Source: Medicago truncatula
Taxonomy: Eukaryota > Streptophyta > Magnoliopsida > Fabales > Fabaceae
Assembly: GCF_003473485.1 (NCBI RefSeq)
Contig: NC_053047.1
Span: forward strand, 8,509,001 to 8,573,000
Reading direction: 5' to 3'
DNA length: 64,000 nucleotides
The translations under genes were made by a program, and so were the position numbers. Every line of letters begins with the position of its first letter. Within the stretch, counting starts at the first letter, position 1. Under the pieces are notes generated by a model that was given only the letters and a program-made list of their open reading frames with translations, had not been told where the DNA came from and ran no database searches. Below, piece after piece: positions 32,560 to 44,310 of the stretch.

Positions 32560-32790
32560 CCTAAAAAATAAGCTTTTTAGCTTGAATATATTATGTCAAA
32601 TCAAGTTCAAATTTTAAGATGGTATAAGAGTCTTTCGTAAATGTCCAATATTATGTGTGGGGGTTTGATGGAAATCTCACATTGATCGGTGAGATGATCA
32701 ATATAATGGTTATAAGTGAGGCAGCCATTATCCAATGAACTAGATTTTGAATTTGAGTCAAAATAGTTTGTTCCCTAACTATGATCAGAC
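32560..32790 (+). repeat. LTR-like relic
   Basis: Contains GGTATAAGAGTC, like a decayed copia primer site, next to GAAATCTCACATTGATCGG and TATAAGTGAGGCAGCC, words that occur in legume LTRs. No coding remains. Confidence 0.3.
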
Positions 32791-33256
32791 CCCAAATCTC
32801 TTATATGCGTAATAAGCTATCTATGATGCATAGGTACGGGTACCGGTGTGTAATACGGCAATTTTAGAAAAATGAGGTATAAAACATAAAAATAAAAAAA
32901 TAAAAAAAATCAAGTGAATTACTCCACTTCTATCATCATGTTGCTTGAGAGTTTTGTTTTTGTGCATCCCTTCTACTATTTTCATCAAAAGCAAGATAAT
33001 TTTGGTTATTTTTTCAATGCCCTCGCGTTTTTACTGCACCAACTACGACGAAATAACTAAGTAAAAATAGATACGGTTTGCTGCAAGGAAAAAATAAAAA
33101 TAGTAAAAAATAATGAAAATGTTTGACATCAAATTCACATAAGTAAGAAATTATTACATAGCTTTAATACCTTAAATAATATATTTAAATGATAAAAGAA
33201 ACAATAAGAAAAATGTAATTTAGATGAGTACATTATTAATAATTTCTTAAAGCTAC

Positions 33257-34687
33257 TCAACATGTATATTGTTGCCACTTTAAGGCTAGAGAAGAAAGTG
33301 CTTTCCTAGAAGAACCATGCTCACTTAGCACAGTAGCAGCACCAACACTCAATTCTTTGATTTTCTTTCTAATTTCAAAGCTTTCATCTCCTTTCATGAT
33401 TCTTTTTATAGCTTTGGCAACTTCCTCTTGTTTTATAATCCCAGTTTCATCATCAACCTTTGGCCTCACTGCCACTTTGAGTACATCAGTGAGTAATTTT
33501 GCATTCATCCTTTGCTCTGCAAACAATGGCCATGCAATCAACGGCACGCCGTTAACCACACTCTCCAAAGTTGAACTCCAACCACAATGACTTAAAAACC
33601 CACCAATTGATCCATGACCAAGAATCTCAACTTGTGGTGCCCATGATGCAACTACTAGTCCATTTTCTTTTGTTCTTTCCAAAAAACCATTTGGTAAATA
33701 CTCTAATGGATCATTGTTTTGTCCACTAAAATAGGCAGAACTAGAATTTTTACTTGGAGCTCTCACAACCCACAAGAATTTGTGACCACTCAATTCTAGA
33801 CCAAAAGCTAACTCGTTGAGTTGATCTTGAGAGAGTGTTCCACCACTTCCAAAAGAGACAAAAAGAACAGAACTTGGTTGTTGATTTTCCAACCACCTTA
33901 AACACATTGACATGTTTGCTTCATTATTTGACTCATTCCTAATCATAGGTCCAACCGGATAAACACTAGGTTTCTCTCTATCTTGAAGAACCCTTATGAC
34001 TTCCGGTTCCAAATCAGTGAAAGTATTCATAATAACACCATCAAACAATGATAATTTTTGACACACATCAAGAATTGATTTGTAGGCATCACTTGATCTT
34101 TCACAGATAAACGGGTCGGGAAGCTCTTTGATATGGAGAGGAATAGAAAAACCAGGAATATTTACTGTTTCATAACTTGATCCTAAGAACTGAGTTGATG
34201 CAGCTTCATCAAGGTTTGGAATAGTGAGAAATAAAGAGAATAAAACAGCTCCTGAGGAAAAGAAAAGGTATGATAAAAGGTTGAAATGTTTCGCAACATC
34301 ATGTGCATCGGTTGAAAACATGCTGAAAACTAAAGCAACTAGGCGAGTTTTTGAAAGGAGTGATTTTACTTCTTCATAAAGAAATGGAATAGAGTGTTTC
34401 ACTATGAGTTTCATCTGTGTTGCAGGATCAAGATTATGTGGAAGGTCTTCAATGTTGACTTGGGGAAGAACAATGAAGTTCATGTTTGGTGGAAGAGTGT
34501 TCAAGATGGATTGCATGGAAGGAGTTAGTGGACCAAGTGTGGGAATGAGGAATGTGATATGGTATTCATTGTGATTTTGGAGTAATAGTTTAGCAAACTC
34601 AACTAGTGGAATCAAATGGCTCAATCCAGGTGAAGGAACCATAGCAATGCATGTCTTTTTCTCCATGCATGTAATTGAATTTGACAT
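33257..34687 (-). CDS. UDP-glycosyltransferase, UGT72-like
   Basis: Intronless 476-residue ORF from ATG 34687. The N terminus 'MVPSPGLSHLIPLVEFAK' carries the catalytic His (H24) and acceptor pocket. The C-terminal PSPG donor box is residues 349-392, from 'WAPQVEILGHGSIGGFLSHC' to 'WPLFAEQ', 44 residues ending in Gln as in glucosyltransferases. Overall it resembles UGT72 enzymes (hydroquinone and monolignol glucosyltransferases), soluble enzymes that move glucose from UDP-glucose to phenolic hydroxyls. Two oddities are visible: where UGT72B1-type enzymes have the catalytic Asp ('VDLFGTDA'), this protein has 'FSMFSTDA' (Ser122), and the conserved HCGWNS is HCGWSS (Ser371). There is no frameshift or stop, so it may still be expressed, but activity cannot be assumed. 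The acceptor is unknown. Confidence 0.95.
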   Translation of the reverse strand: MSNSITCMEKKTCIAMVPSPGLSHLIPLVEFAKLLLQNHNEYHITFLIPTLGPLTPSMQSILNTLPPNMNFIVLPQVNIEDLPHNLDPATQMKLIVKHSIPFLYEEVKSLLSKTRLVALVFSMFSTDAHDVAKHFNLLSYLFFSSGAVLFSLFLTIPNLDEAASTQFLGSSYETVNIPGFSIPLHIKELPDPFICERSSDAYKSILDVCQKLSLFDGVIMNTFTDLEPEVIRVLQDREKPSVYPVGPMIRNESNNEANMSMCLRWLENQQPSSVLFVSFGSGGTLSQDQLNELAFGLELSGHKFLWVVRAPSKNSSSAYFSGQNNDPLEYLPNGFLERTKENGLVVASWAPQVEILGHGSIGGFLSHCGWSSTLESVVNGVPLIAWPLFAEQRMNAKLLTDVLKVAVRPKVDDETGIIKQEEVAKAIKRIMKGDESFEIRKKIKELSVGAATVLSEHGSSRKALSSLALKWQQYTC

Positions 34688-34737
34688 GGATGATGAAAAA
34701 CAAAGTATTTTTGTAAGATGGATATCTCCTAAAGATG

Positions 34738-34745
34738 CTTTTATA
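34738..34745 (-). promoter_or_regulatory. Probable TATA box of the UGT gene
   Basis: TATAAAAG on the minus strand lies about 50 bases upstream of the ATG. Confidence 0.55.
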
Positions 34746-35694
34746 ACATTTTTGTTTTGTTTTTAACTCTTCTATTTGTAGGGAAAGAGACTCTGGTGAT
34801 TTAGAATTCGATTGAAAGATAAGTGAAATCTGATTAAAAATTATTTCAAAAAGAATTCAAATTCGGATACTTCCAAACAATTTGTTTTTAATTGATTCTC
34901 ATTAACTATTGGAGCGTAATAATTATACAAGACAAAGAATGTTTAAAAGCATAGCATTGCAATGCCTTTCATGAATATTTTATGGAAAACAATTGAGCTG
35001 CACTATAATGTACTATTATTTTAAGAACTTTGTGACAAGTGATGTAAGCTCTTGCGTATGTTATTCTTTCTAGAAGGAAAAAACACTATCTAATATTCGG
35101 TCATATGAACTTAATGTAATGTAAAAGTTAAAAATTATATCGTGACTTTGATGTATATTGACATTTATTCATTTAGTCTGTCTTTGGACTGCTAAAATTG
35201 GTAGACACCCAAAACCCATTTGCACATTGAGGGAGAGATATAGAGTTTGATAGATGTGATATGTTGCTGATGTGATAGAGAGAAAGATAAAAGAGAAAAG
35301 CCCCTTTGAACTTGAGAATGGATTCCATTCGATCACAAAGTCCCAACATTCACACAATAGGTTATATCGGTGATCATTTGATCGACATTGGACCATGCAT
35401 ATTTCAAATCTCAGTTTTATAGTTTTTTCGAAAGAAAAAATTCGACTTCGTGAATACAGGGACTTATTGGCCGCTGGTGATTAAGAGTGTCACTCTTTAT
35501 AAATTTTAGTTAGACCTTATTTTAATCTATGTAGAACTTGGTTCTCCAATGCCCAAAACACATAGACCATAAGTGAACATAACATAACTATAGAATGAAA
35601 TGATACAATAAAACTGAGAAGAGTGACACTCCTTACACACTTATAATATGCTGACAACTGTTTCCTATTTTGTGGGGAAAATGAAAAAGAAGCA
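34746..35694. other. Intergenic, upstream of UGT
   Basis: No supported gene. This should include the distal promoter of the UGT; I recognise no specific regulatory sites. Confidence 0.5.
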
Positions 35695-36601
35695 CAAACT
35701 ATATTAGAAGCTCTTATAAAATATGAAGGGGCCTCAGGGAAGACAATAAATTTACATAAATGATCAGAAATATTTTTTACCAAGAACACGAATCACACGA
35801 CTAGGGAGATGGTGAAGAGAATTTTACAAGTTTCAGAGAGTATAGGCTCAGGAAAATATTTGGGTTTACCATCGAGACCGCATTTGGAAGAGAGAATACA
35901 AAATTGGTCATGAAAACATTTATCCATTGCAGGAAGAGAGGTACTAATTAAATCAGTTTCTCAATTGATTCCAACTTATTTTATGAGTTTCTTTCTACTT
36001 CCGACAACTTTAGGGGAGGAGATGCAAATGTTGTTGAATTTGTTTTGGTGGGGATCAAATAGACAAAACGCGAAAGGTATCAACTGTTAAGGTGGGAGAA
36101 GCTAACGTTGAGGATAAAATATAGAGGTATGGGTTCAATTTGACAATGCTTGGGAAGCAAGGTTGGAGGTTAGAAACCAACCATGATACTATACTTGCAA
36201 GAGTTTTCAAAACTAGATATTTTTTAAGAGGGAATTTTGTGGATTCAAAACTGGGGTGTAGAAATTACTCTATAACTGAGAATACAACTAATCAACTTTT
36301 TAATCTCTCGAGTGACATAATGAAAAATAAACAACTATTAAAATAGAATAACAATAAAGGAAATAATATATATATTTTAACATGGGGTCACAACCCGAGT
36401 TCTGTATGGGGTAGTATCCATGTTTCACATGTAATAGTCAGAGGAGGCCTTAGATGGAGATTGGGAGACGGTTCAAAAATCATAAGCATGGCGTGGTCCT
36501 TGGATTAGTAATGAAGGGAGTGCATATGCGACAAGCAACATACCGATGGGGACGGAGGGCATGATGGTTAGAGAGTTGATTGACGCAAACGACAATGAGT
36601 G

Positions 36602-36602
<1 letters not shown>
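35695..36602 (+). pseudogene. LINE reverse-transcriptase fragment
   Basis: Broken plus-strand frames match the C-terminal half of plant L1-type ORF2. Recognisable are 'GASGKTINLHKS', 'AGREVLIKSVSQLIPTYFMS', 'LNLFWWG', 'LGKQGWRLE' and, after an AT-rich interruption (about 36260-36375), 'VVRGGLRW'-like 'IVRGGLRWRLGDGSKI'. Stops and frame changes show it is dead. It is followed by an AAT microsatellite. Confidence 0.8.
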
Positions 36603-36636
<34 letters not shown>

Positions 36637-36646
36637 GTAATAATAA
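36603..36646. repeat. (AAT)n microsatellite
   Basis: About 14 AAT units with one AGT interruption, located at the end of the LINE fragment. Confidence 0.95.
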
Positions 36647-36748
36647 AAGGGAAAATTACACCAAACTCCCCTAAACTTTATGCAAAAGTAAGATACATCC
36701 CCTCTATTTTTTCACTATGCACAAACCTCCCTTATTTATTTGATGAAT

Positions 36749-36890
36749 CCCCGTGAGCTTAGCTCAATTGGTAGGGATGTTGCATGTTATATGCAGGGGC
36801 CGGGGTTCGAACCCCGGACACCCCACTTCTCCACAATTAAATTGTGTGAGCTCTAACCACTAGGCCACTTGACCAAAACAAAAAAAAAAA
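36749..36890 (+). mobile_element. tRNA-derived SINE, copy A
   Basis: A tRNA-like head has box A (TAGCTCAATTGGTAGGG) and box B (GGGGTTCGAACCCC). A tail region with ACAATTAAATTGTGTGAGCTC and a 3' A-rich end follow. The head cannot form a tRNA acceptor stem, so it is not a tRNA gene. A related copy with the same tail organisation lies at 48284-48426; a head-only relative is at 50586-50680. Confidence 0.85.
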
Positions 36891-37046
36891 TCACGTGTGA
36901 GACCCCCTTTGCCTAACACTGTTAATTGACGGTCATTATTGTAACTTTTTTCCCAGTGTAAAGAGGTATGTTTGATCTTGGTTCCTAAAAACGGTTGTTT
37001 TCTTGTTCCTTTTCCGCGTTCCTATTTCTGTTGGATTTAGGAGACT

Positions 37047-37160
37047 CCCTCTACCAAAGAGCGGATCATGAAGTTAAAAGGAATGCTAATAGCACTTAGC
37101 AGATTCATCTCCAGATCCGCCCAACACGCCCTTCCTTTCTTCAGACTCCTAAGGAAATAA
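37047..37160 (+). pseudogene. Ty3/gypsy fragment, RT-RNase H connection
   Basis: The plus-strand frame reads 'KLKGMLIALSRFISRSAQHA' followed by 'LPFFRLLRK', a region between RT and RNase H conserved in gypsy elements. It ends abruptly beside the opposite-strand integrase fragment. Confidence 0.75.
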
Positions 37161-37228
37161 GCGATCCACTTAGTAAAGTAATCAAGAGCTACGATCAAAA
37201 ATTTCACCTGGCCGGCTCCCTTGTGGAA
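37158..37228 (-). pseudogene. Ty3/gypsy fragment, integrase core
   Basis: The minus-strand frame reads 'FHKGAGQVKFLIVALDYFTKWI', typical of the start of the gypsy integrase catalytic core. It directly abuts an RT fragment in the other orientation, so the element was rearranged. Confidence 0.75.
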
Positions 37229-38132
37229 CAGTCCTAGGAGCTGGTCAAATTACAACTTGTCCTTTGCTTGTGTAGTTTTTGTCTTAAAATAAATTTTAAA
37301 GAAATAAAATACAACTAGCCTTTTCATTACCGATACTAAGAGAGAAGTTGGAGTTTTTCTTACTAAAAAACTAGGGCCGGCTTGTATCATACTTTATACA
37401 TGTCTTCCACTACATCCTTTAATACCATTCAATTTGATTTTTTTTTCCTATGAGAAAAAAAAAAGCAACCCTCAGTTTAATGTATCAGATTACATTAAAC
37501 AAAATTGAATTAAAAAAAGGAAAATGTGATCAGTGGAAGACAAACAATTGCAGCAATGAAAACAAGGAATACAGCAAGATCAGTGGAAGTAACGGCAGAG
37601 ATGAGTTGCAAGATGTCGATTAGAATCTAGAAAGTTCATACAGAATATGTGATCATGAGAGCAAATGTGTTATTTTCTCTTTTGCACTGATATTTCACTT
37701 TTTAATTGTTTATTTTAAATAACTGAATTTAATAAAAAAAAATAAATGAGCAATAGAAATGGAGAGTGCACATGAGGGAGGTGACGTCGTGCGTTTCGTC
37801 GCTGCTATGTGTCGCACCATATAGCAGTTCTCTTAAAAAAAACGTTATGTTCCCCAATTATGTCACCATATTAATGTGTAGTATTGTCCATTAATATAAT
37901 ACCAAAACCAAACTTGCTGAAACTAGGATATGCAATAAACAATTGAACTTGATTTTTTCTTTTTAAATTATGAAAAACCGTTTGCAATAAGTATGAATTC
38001 AAAGTTGTTGTTTTGTAACGAATTCATGTTGTAACAACTGATCTTTATATAAATCCAAATTATTAATTCTTATTATTAACTTAATATTAGCATTTAGTCA
38101 ACATTTAACCTAATTAGCCCATAGCCCATTTG
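37229..38132. other. Intergenic, no gene seen
   Basis: AT-rich sequence with no supported gene between gypsy debris and the promoter-like TATA at 38133. Confidence 0.5.
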
Positions 38133-38144
38133 TATATATAAATA
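38133..38144 (+). promoter_or_regulatory. TATA-like promoter upstream of inverted repeats
   Basis: TATATATAAATA is followed by CATTCAGTCATAGAGAGAGCC, a (GT)n stretch and pyrimidine-rich sequence like a 5' leader. There is no ORF downstream; the next large feature is the palindrome at 39265-40820. Transcription is not shown by the sequence. Confidence 0.4.
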
Positions 38145-39264
38145 CCATTCAGTCATAGAGAGAGCCCTACCAGATCTTAAAATTGTGCAGCACCATTTTG
38201 TGTGTGTGTGTGTGATCGTCTCTCACACTTGATTTGATTTGAAGAGCTAATGTCATCAGATTGATAAATCGATCACACATTTTTCTTCTTCTATACGAGA
38301 GCTATCATTTTTACCGGTTAGTTCTCGTTCTTGTTAAGTTCTTGATTTTCATTTAGTATATGTTGAAATGTATGATATTTGATTTTTAAATTGATATATT
38401 TTCCCTCTCCGGCTTATCAGAGATGATAAGACCAACATGTTATGTTGAATTGTCATTTCATCCATGCGGTGGCATAGTACTATGGATCTCCTAATCAAAT
38501 ACTTCACAGTAGAATGATATCAAATAAAGTTAAAGAGTCTAGTCTCGACATAGAGCATGCATGTTATTGTTTGAATTGTGATAGATTGATCTGGCTGAAT
38601 TTAGGGGGTTAGTACTATGGATCTCCTACTTGGTGAATTATATGGTGAAGTTTAAACTTTGATGGTTAGAATAGTTTTTTTTTTTTTTTTTTTTGTAAAT
38701 ATGATTTGATAAAATATGGGGCTTACTTGATAACTTTGTGTTTTCCTCTCAATCATTTTACTGTGATTGCATGTTTTCAAAACTCACCCTTTCTTTGTTT
38801 GTATTTGTCTGCCTTAATCCGCGTTTGTGAAATCGCACTAAATACATGTTGTTGAGTCTTGAGGTTTAAGGTGGTAGAAGTCCACTGTGATAGTGACACT
38901 TGAAAGTTGAAAATGGATTGTTAGAGTATATTTTAGTTCTAATGTATATAATGATTTATTTTTTAAAGAGAAGATTGGTCTTATTTTTTATAGTTAATTA
39001 TTTATAATTCTTTTTCTTTACCGTGAAATGACTATTTAAAAGTATTTTTTCTCCATTGTGAAATGCGTGTCACACCATTTCTTATCAATCCTTGATTGCC
39101 TATGCACTATTATTGAGACTTGAAAGTTGTCTTGCAAGTTTTTTTGTTTGTCTTTCTTTTCACCCAATTTACTTTTTGTTTGTTTCCTTAGGTGTTCTAG
39201 ACAAAACTCTGGTTAAGTATGACCTTAGAATTATTTTAGATTGCATTAAAATTTGTCAATTTTG

Positions 39265-40820
39265 ATCAAATAGAGTATCTACATAGATCTTGCTTTCTTT
39301 TATTTATTTACTACAGTTTTAGTTCTTGATATAGTTTGCTGACATTGATTGATATATACTCATAATTCCCACCAAGTTGGATGATGCTTGATTGTGGTTG
39401 TTTAATTGAATTAAAGAATTTGAAAGGACATTTCTATTCTTGTTTTCAAGTATTTTATTGATCGAGAATCGGTTAATTATGTTTGGTGATCACATTCTAG
39501 AAATTGGCAATGCAATCGAAGAAGAAACTTAGGAAATTGTGCACCCAGTAAAATTTCTAGTCTTTTAGTTTTTATTTTGTATAATTAGAAGAACTAAACA
39601 TGGTTATATGGTGTAGTATCAACCTATTAATTAAGCATGGAATTCACTGGATCTTAGTGCATGTTTATTATACATTGGATGAATCTTGAACGTATGTCAT
39701 GTTCTAAACTTTCAACCTTCTGTAAACTTTAATTTGTGTCAATTATTTGAGATTTCAATATGTTCTTATCAATACATGTAAAGAAAATGTTGATTAATTA
39801 GTGTATGCTTGAAAGTTTTGTATTTTGGGTTTATATGTGTGTTGAAAGTTTTGTAGCATCATTAAAGGTCTAAGACACATCGATGCTTTGAAACAAGAGG
39901 TTGATGAGATCCTAAAGGTAATTTAAAAATGTAAATGTTGATATTGTTTTTTTAGTATATGTCAATATCGAAATTATACATTGAAGTTTCTATTAGATAT
40001 CTTTTGTTTGTTAGGTTGAGCCATGAATTTTTGCTTGACAACCTGATTGCAAACTAACTAACTTCATGGCAGAAACTAACAAAAAAGAAATCTCTATTAG
40101 AAACTTCAATGTATAATTTCAATATCGACATATATTAAAATACAAGATCAACATGTGCATGTCAAATTACATTTATGATCTCATCAGCCTCTTGCTTAAA
40201 AGCTTATCTGTGTCTTGACCTTTCATGAAGCTTAACTCAACATACAATAATTTAGAGCATACACTAATTGATCGACACTTTGTTTGCATGTATTGATTAC
40301 CATATATATGTTGAAATGTCAAATCTTGGACACACATTAAAGTTCACGGAAGGATGCCTACAAATTAAAGTTTAGACTTTCACACACGTTCGAGATTCAT
40401 CCAATGGAAAATAAACATGCACTAAGATCCAAAGATTTTCATGCTTAACTAATAGGTTAATACTACATCATATAACCAATGTCTAGTGCTTCTAATGATA
40501 CGAAAAATTAATTTGAGAAACTACTAATTCCACCGGTCCACAATTTCCTAAGTTCTTTTTCGACTGCATTGTCAATTTCTCCAATGTGATAATAAAACAT
40601 AATCAACCGTTTCTTGGTCAAAAAGATATTTGAAAACAAGTATACACATGTCCTTGCAAATTCTTTACTTCAATTAAAAAGCCTCAACAAAATATCATCC
40701 AACTTGGTGGAAATGAGTATATAGATCAATCAATGTGAGTGAACTATATCAAGTACTAAAACTCAATAAATGAATAAAAAAACAAATCTACGTTTGGTAC
40801 TCTAAAACAATGTGAGTGAT
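39265..40820. repeat. Long palindrome 1 (about 750-bp arms, loop about 50 nt)
   Basis: The left arm, about 39265-40015, is the inverted counterpart of the right arm, about 40065-40820. Matching pairs include TTTTAGTTCTTGATATAG with CTATATCAAGTACTAAAA, and CATTGAAGTTTCTATTAG with CTATTAGAAACTTCAATG. A transcript would form a long, imperfect double-stranded stem. Confidence 0.8.
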
Positions 40821-41039
40821 CAGAACTCTTGATTTGGAAAAAAATATAACAAGTTAATCATATGTAGTAACTAATTAGAGTTACTCGACATTGTTTTAGT
40901 GTGGAGTGTGATAATAAGTTAGTTATTATTGTGTGGAAGTGGTATTTGAAGTTTCTCATAAGTTAGTTGTACTCTTGCAAGTTATGGTAGATTGTTAGAC
41001 ACTGCTGTATCAATTAAATTCAATGTTGTATTTGTGACC

Positions 41040-43127
41040 TTCATCATTTTTATCGGTTAATTCTCATTCTTGTTGGACATTTTTAATACTAAGATTTAAT
41101 AATTATCGGGGACACATTGAACCATATTGTAGTTTTTGAAAATACATTCAAATAAGATGTTTGTTTGTCTTTAACTTAGATTCTAGTGTTACTCATTTTA
41201 ATTTTCATGTTTAACATCATCACAACGGGTATGTAGGTTTAATTTGGTATACTATCAATTTAAAAATGTGCTCTTTGATATGGTCCACTTTCAGCTTGGT
41301 TTTTGTTAATTACATCTTTGTTGTTTTAATTTCAAATGAAAATAGTTTCTACAATGCTAACTTTTCATAGTAGATTTTCGGTAATTAGATCTTAATTTAG
41401 ATTTCCGATGATTAGATTTTAATTTCTTACAAGGTGTAATTTGGGTCACTTGGGGAAAAATAGCTTCATATTTTAATATTCTTGAATCTTTGTTGGTGTT
41501 GAAATTAGTGACATAGACAACGGTTCAAACCTTATTTCAGAATAACAATCTATAACAAGTTAAGGATATTCACTAATTTGGACAATCATCCATTTCGTCA
41601 TCTTAACTAGAGTTTGTGGACTTTGGTTTCATGTGGAGTGTGACTATAAGTTAGCTGTAACTTTTTCCAGAGGTAACTTTTTTTTTTGTTTGTCAACCAT
41701 TTAGTGCAAGCTTGAAACTATTATTAATCGAATATCTTTTTTTTTTCTTCTTCACATAGCTGAATTTTTTCCTTTAACAATAATATGAATGTATAATTAT
41801 CAAAGGAGGGTCAAATTAAGATCCGTCCAAATTAAGCTTGATTGATCTATATATTCATTTCTACCAAGTTGGACGATGCTTGCTTATGGTTGTTTAATTG
41901 AAGTGAAGAATTTGAAAGGACATTAGTAACCACTTTTCAGTTATCTTATTAACCTAGAAGTAGTTGATTATGCTTCATTATATCATTGGATAAATTGAAA
42001 TTGTGCACCAGTTGAACTCTAGTTTTTTTTTTTTTTTTTTGAATCATTAGAAGCCCTATGTATTGGTCATAGAGTGTAGGATTAACTTATTAGTTAAGCA
42101 TGGAAATCTTGAATGTGTGTCAAGATCTAAACTTTAATTTGTAGCTTCCTTCTATGAACTTTGATGTTGGAATCTATACATTAAAGTTCACATAAGAGAC
42201 ATTCTTTCTTTGAAAAGGAAAGTTATACATAAAATGCTTGGAATAATAGGCTACCTCCACATGGTTAGACAATGTTTTTTCAATTCAAGATAAAATCATG
42301 CTCATAAGAATCTAGGTGGAGTATTTTTTCAAATCAGAAATTTTTCTATTCTGTCCACGTTGATGTTTACCAATCCCAAAAAATAAATAGGTTCTCTCAA
42401 TTCAAGATTGCAATTTGAATTGATCATTTCATTAGGAGTTTACATTATTTCCCCCTTGTCTCTACTTTTTTATTTTCATTTTAAAAAATGAACTCAAATT
42501 TTGTTCATGAGAATTTTGAATAGGGACACAATAATTTAATTACGATGAAAAATCTCATTGTAGAAACGTAAGATGTCAATGTTATGTTTCCCAAAACTAT
42601 TTTATAGGTACATTACCTTCAAAAAGAAGGTGACAAAATTAAATAAAATTGATATCTAACTTTTTCTCTTATCATCTTTATCAAGCAAAGAAACAATTTT
42701 CTAGGTTTTTTCCTTCTCACCGGCAAGTGTTATGTTGCAATTTTGAATTGAGAGGACCTATTTATGTTTTGAGATTGGTAAACATTAAGGTGGATAGGGA
42801 AGTCTCTTATTTGAAATATAAATACTCTATTTAAATTCGTACAAGCATGTTTTAATATGATATGCTAAAACATTTAAAACATTGTCAATAGTAACCATGT
42901 TGAGGTAGCCTATTATTCTATACATTTGTTGTATAACTTACTCTTTTAAAGCATAGATGTCTCTTATGTGAACTTTAATTTGTAGATTCCAACATTAAAG
43001 TTCATATAAGGAAGCTACAAATTAAAGTTTAGACCTTGACACACATTCAAGATTCATCAAATAGAAAATAAACATGCACTAAGATCCAGAGATCTCCATG
43101 CTTAATTGGTTGGTATTGAAATTAGTG

Positions 43128-43170
<43 letters not shown>

Positions 43171-44310
43171 GGATATATCTAGTGAGAATGGTATTTTATA
43201 TGAGAATGTGAGAATGAATTTTCAGCCTTTAGATTAATTAAAATCATCTGATTGATATTAAAATAGTCACTTAGTGGTTACGGTGCACTTTCAAACCTAT
43301 CTTTCAAAACAGGTCCATTTTGCTTCTCAGTGACACATATGAAGACAAAACATCTGCTTCACCCGCCAGACACGATAACAAAATTGTGGTTGATAACCAT
43401 GTAATGGTGTCATAAAATCCTTGGTTTTGAAATCAACATTCATCTATATAAAAAATAAAAAAAACCTACGTATTGATCATAAAGGCTGAAATCAACATCC
43501 TTGCTTCGTATTGTTGTTTACACATATCATAAGGCTGTAACACACATATAAAAGACTAAAATGCCCCTCTGTAGTTAACTACCGCCGGTTTCTTTTTTCC
43601 TCGGCAGTTTACTGCAGCTGGTTCTAGCGGCAGTTAACTGCCGAGGAAATCAATTATGCAGACTGTGGGTTATGAATAATTCAACCAAGTCAATTTCGGC
43701 CAGTTTTTACATGTAATTAAACCAGAGCATTTCCAAAGCCAATATACCTCATACAACATTTGCACTCAGTCATAAACAAGAAAAATACATTATCTTTTAC
43801 AATTGTCCATAATTAAATCAAACCGACATTTGGTTCAAACCAACAGGCATTTTCATGTTTTACATGTGTTTCAGCCTTATGATATGTGTGAACAACAAAT
43901 TTCAATCAAGATTCAAGAATATTGAAAAATGAAACTTTTTTTTCCCTAAGTGACCCAAAGTACACCGCACAAGAAATTAAGATCTAATCACCGAAAATCT
44001 ACTATATGAAAAGTTTGCATTGCAGAAACTATTTTCATTTAAAATTAAAATATCAAAGATGCGATTAACAAAAATTGAACTTATAGTGGAACATATCAAA
44101 GAACACATTTTTAAATTGATTGTTACCAAAACAAACCTGCATACCCGTTATGATGATGTTAAACATGAAAACTAAAACGAGTAACACTAGAATCTAAGTT
44201 AAAGACTAACAAACCTCTTATTTGAATTGATTTGCAAAAACAACCATATGGTTCAATGTGTCCCCGATAATTATTAGTATTATTAAAAATCTCCATGTAT
44301 TTATGACAGT
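41040..44310. repeat. Long palindrome 2, nested and interrupted
   Basis: Outer arms about 41040-41480 and 43900-44310 pair (for example CATGTTTAACATCATCACAA with TATGATGATGTTAAACATG). Middle arms about 41840-42190 and 42960-43110 pair. An inner pair at about 42165-42440 and 42720-42990 includes CACATAAGAGACAT and ATGTCTCTTATGTG. The right side is enlarged by a (CA)n tract and about 750 bp of unrelated sequence. Confidence 0.7.
43131..43163. repeat. (CA)n microsatellite
   Basis: About 16 uninterrupted CA units followed by TATATA, at the edge of inserted sequence in the right half of palindrome 2. Confidence 0.95.

Larger units (their letters stand above)
29512..33256. other. Gene-free interval between SDR copy 1 and UGT
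   Basis: No coding sequence is supported over 3.7 kb. It holds a 29-T run (29967-29995), a hAT-MITE-like end (30511-30680), a CACTA-like end (31432-31511) and an LTR-like relic (32560-32790). The rest is AT-rich with no recognisable structure. Confidence 0.55.

Noticed and set aside
36749-36830. tRNA gene
   Set aside because: A and B boxes are present but the 5' and 3' ends do not pair as an acceptor stem, and an A-rich tail marks a SINE; the same applies at 48284 and 50586.
42649-42834. 61-codon plus-strand frame in palindrome 2
   Set aside because: It lies in one arm of an inverted repeat; no domain and no support from the other arm.
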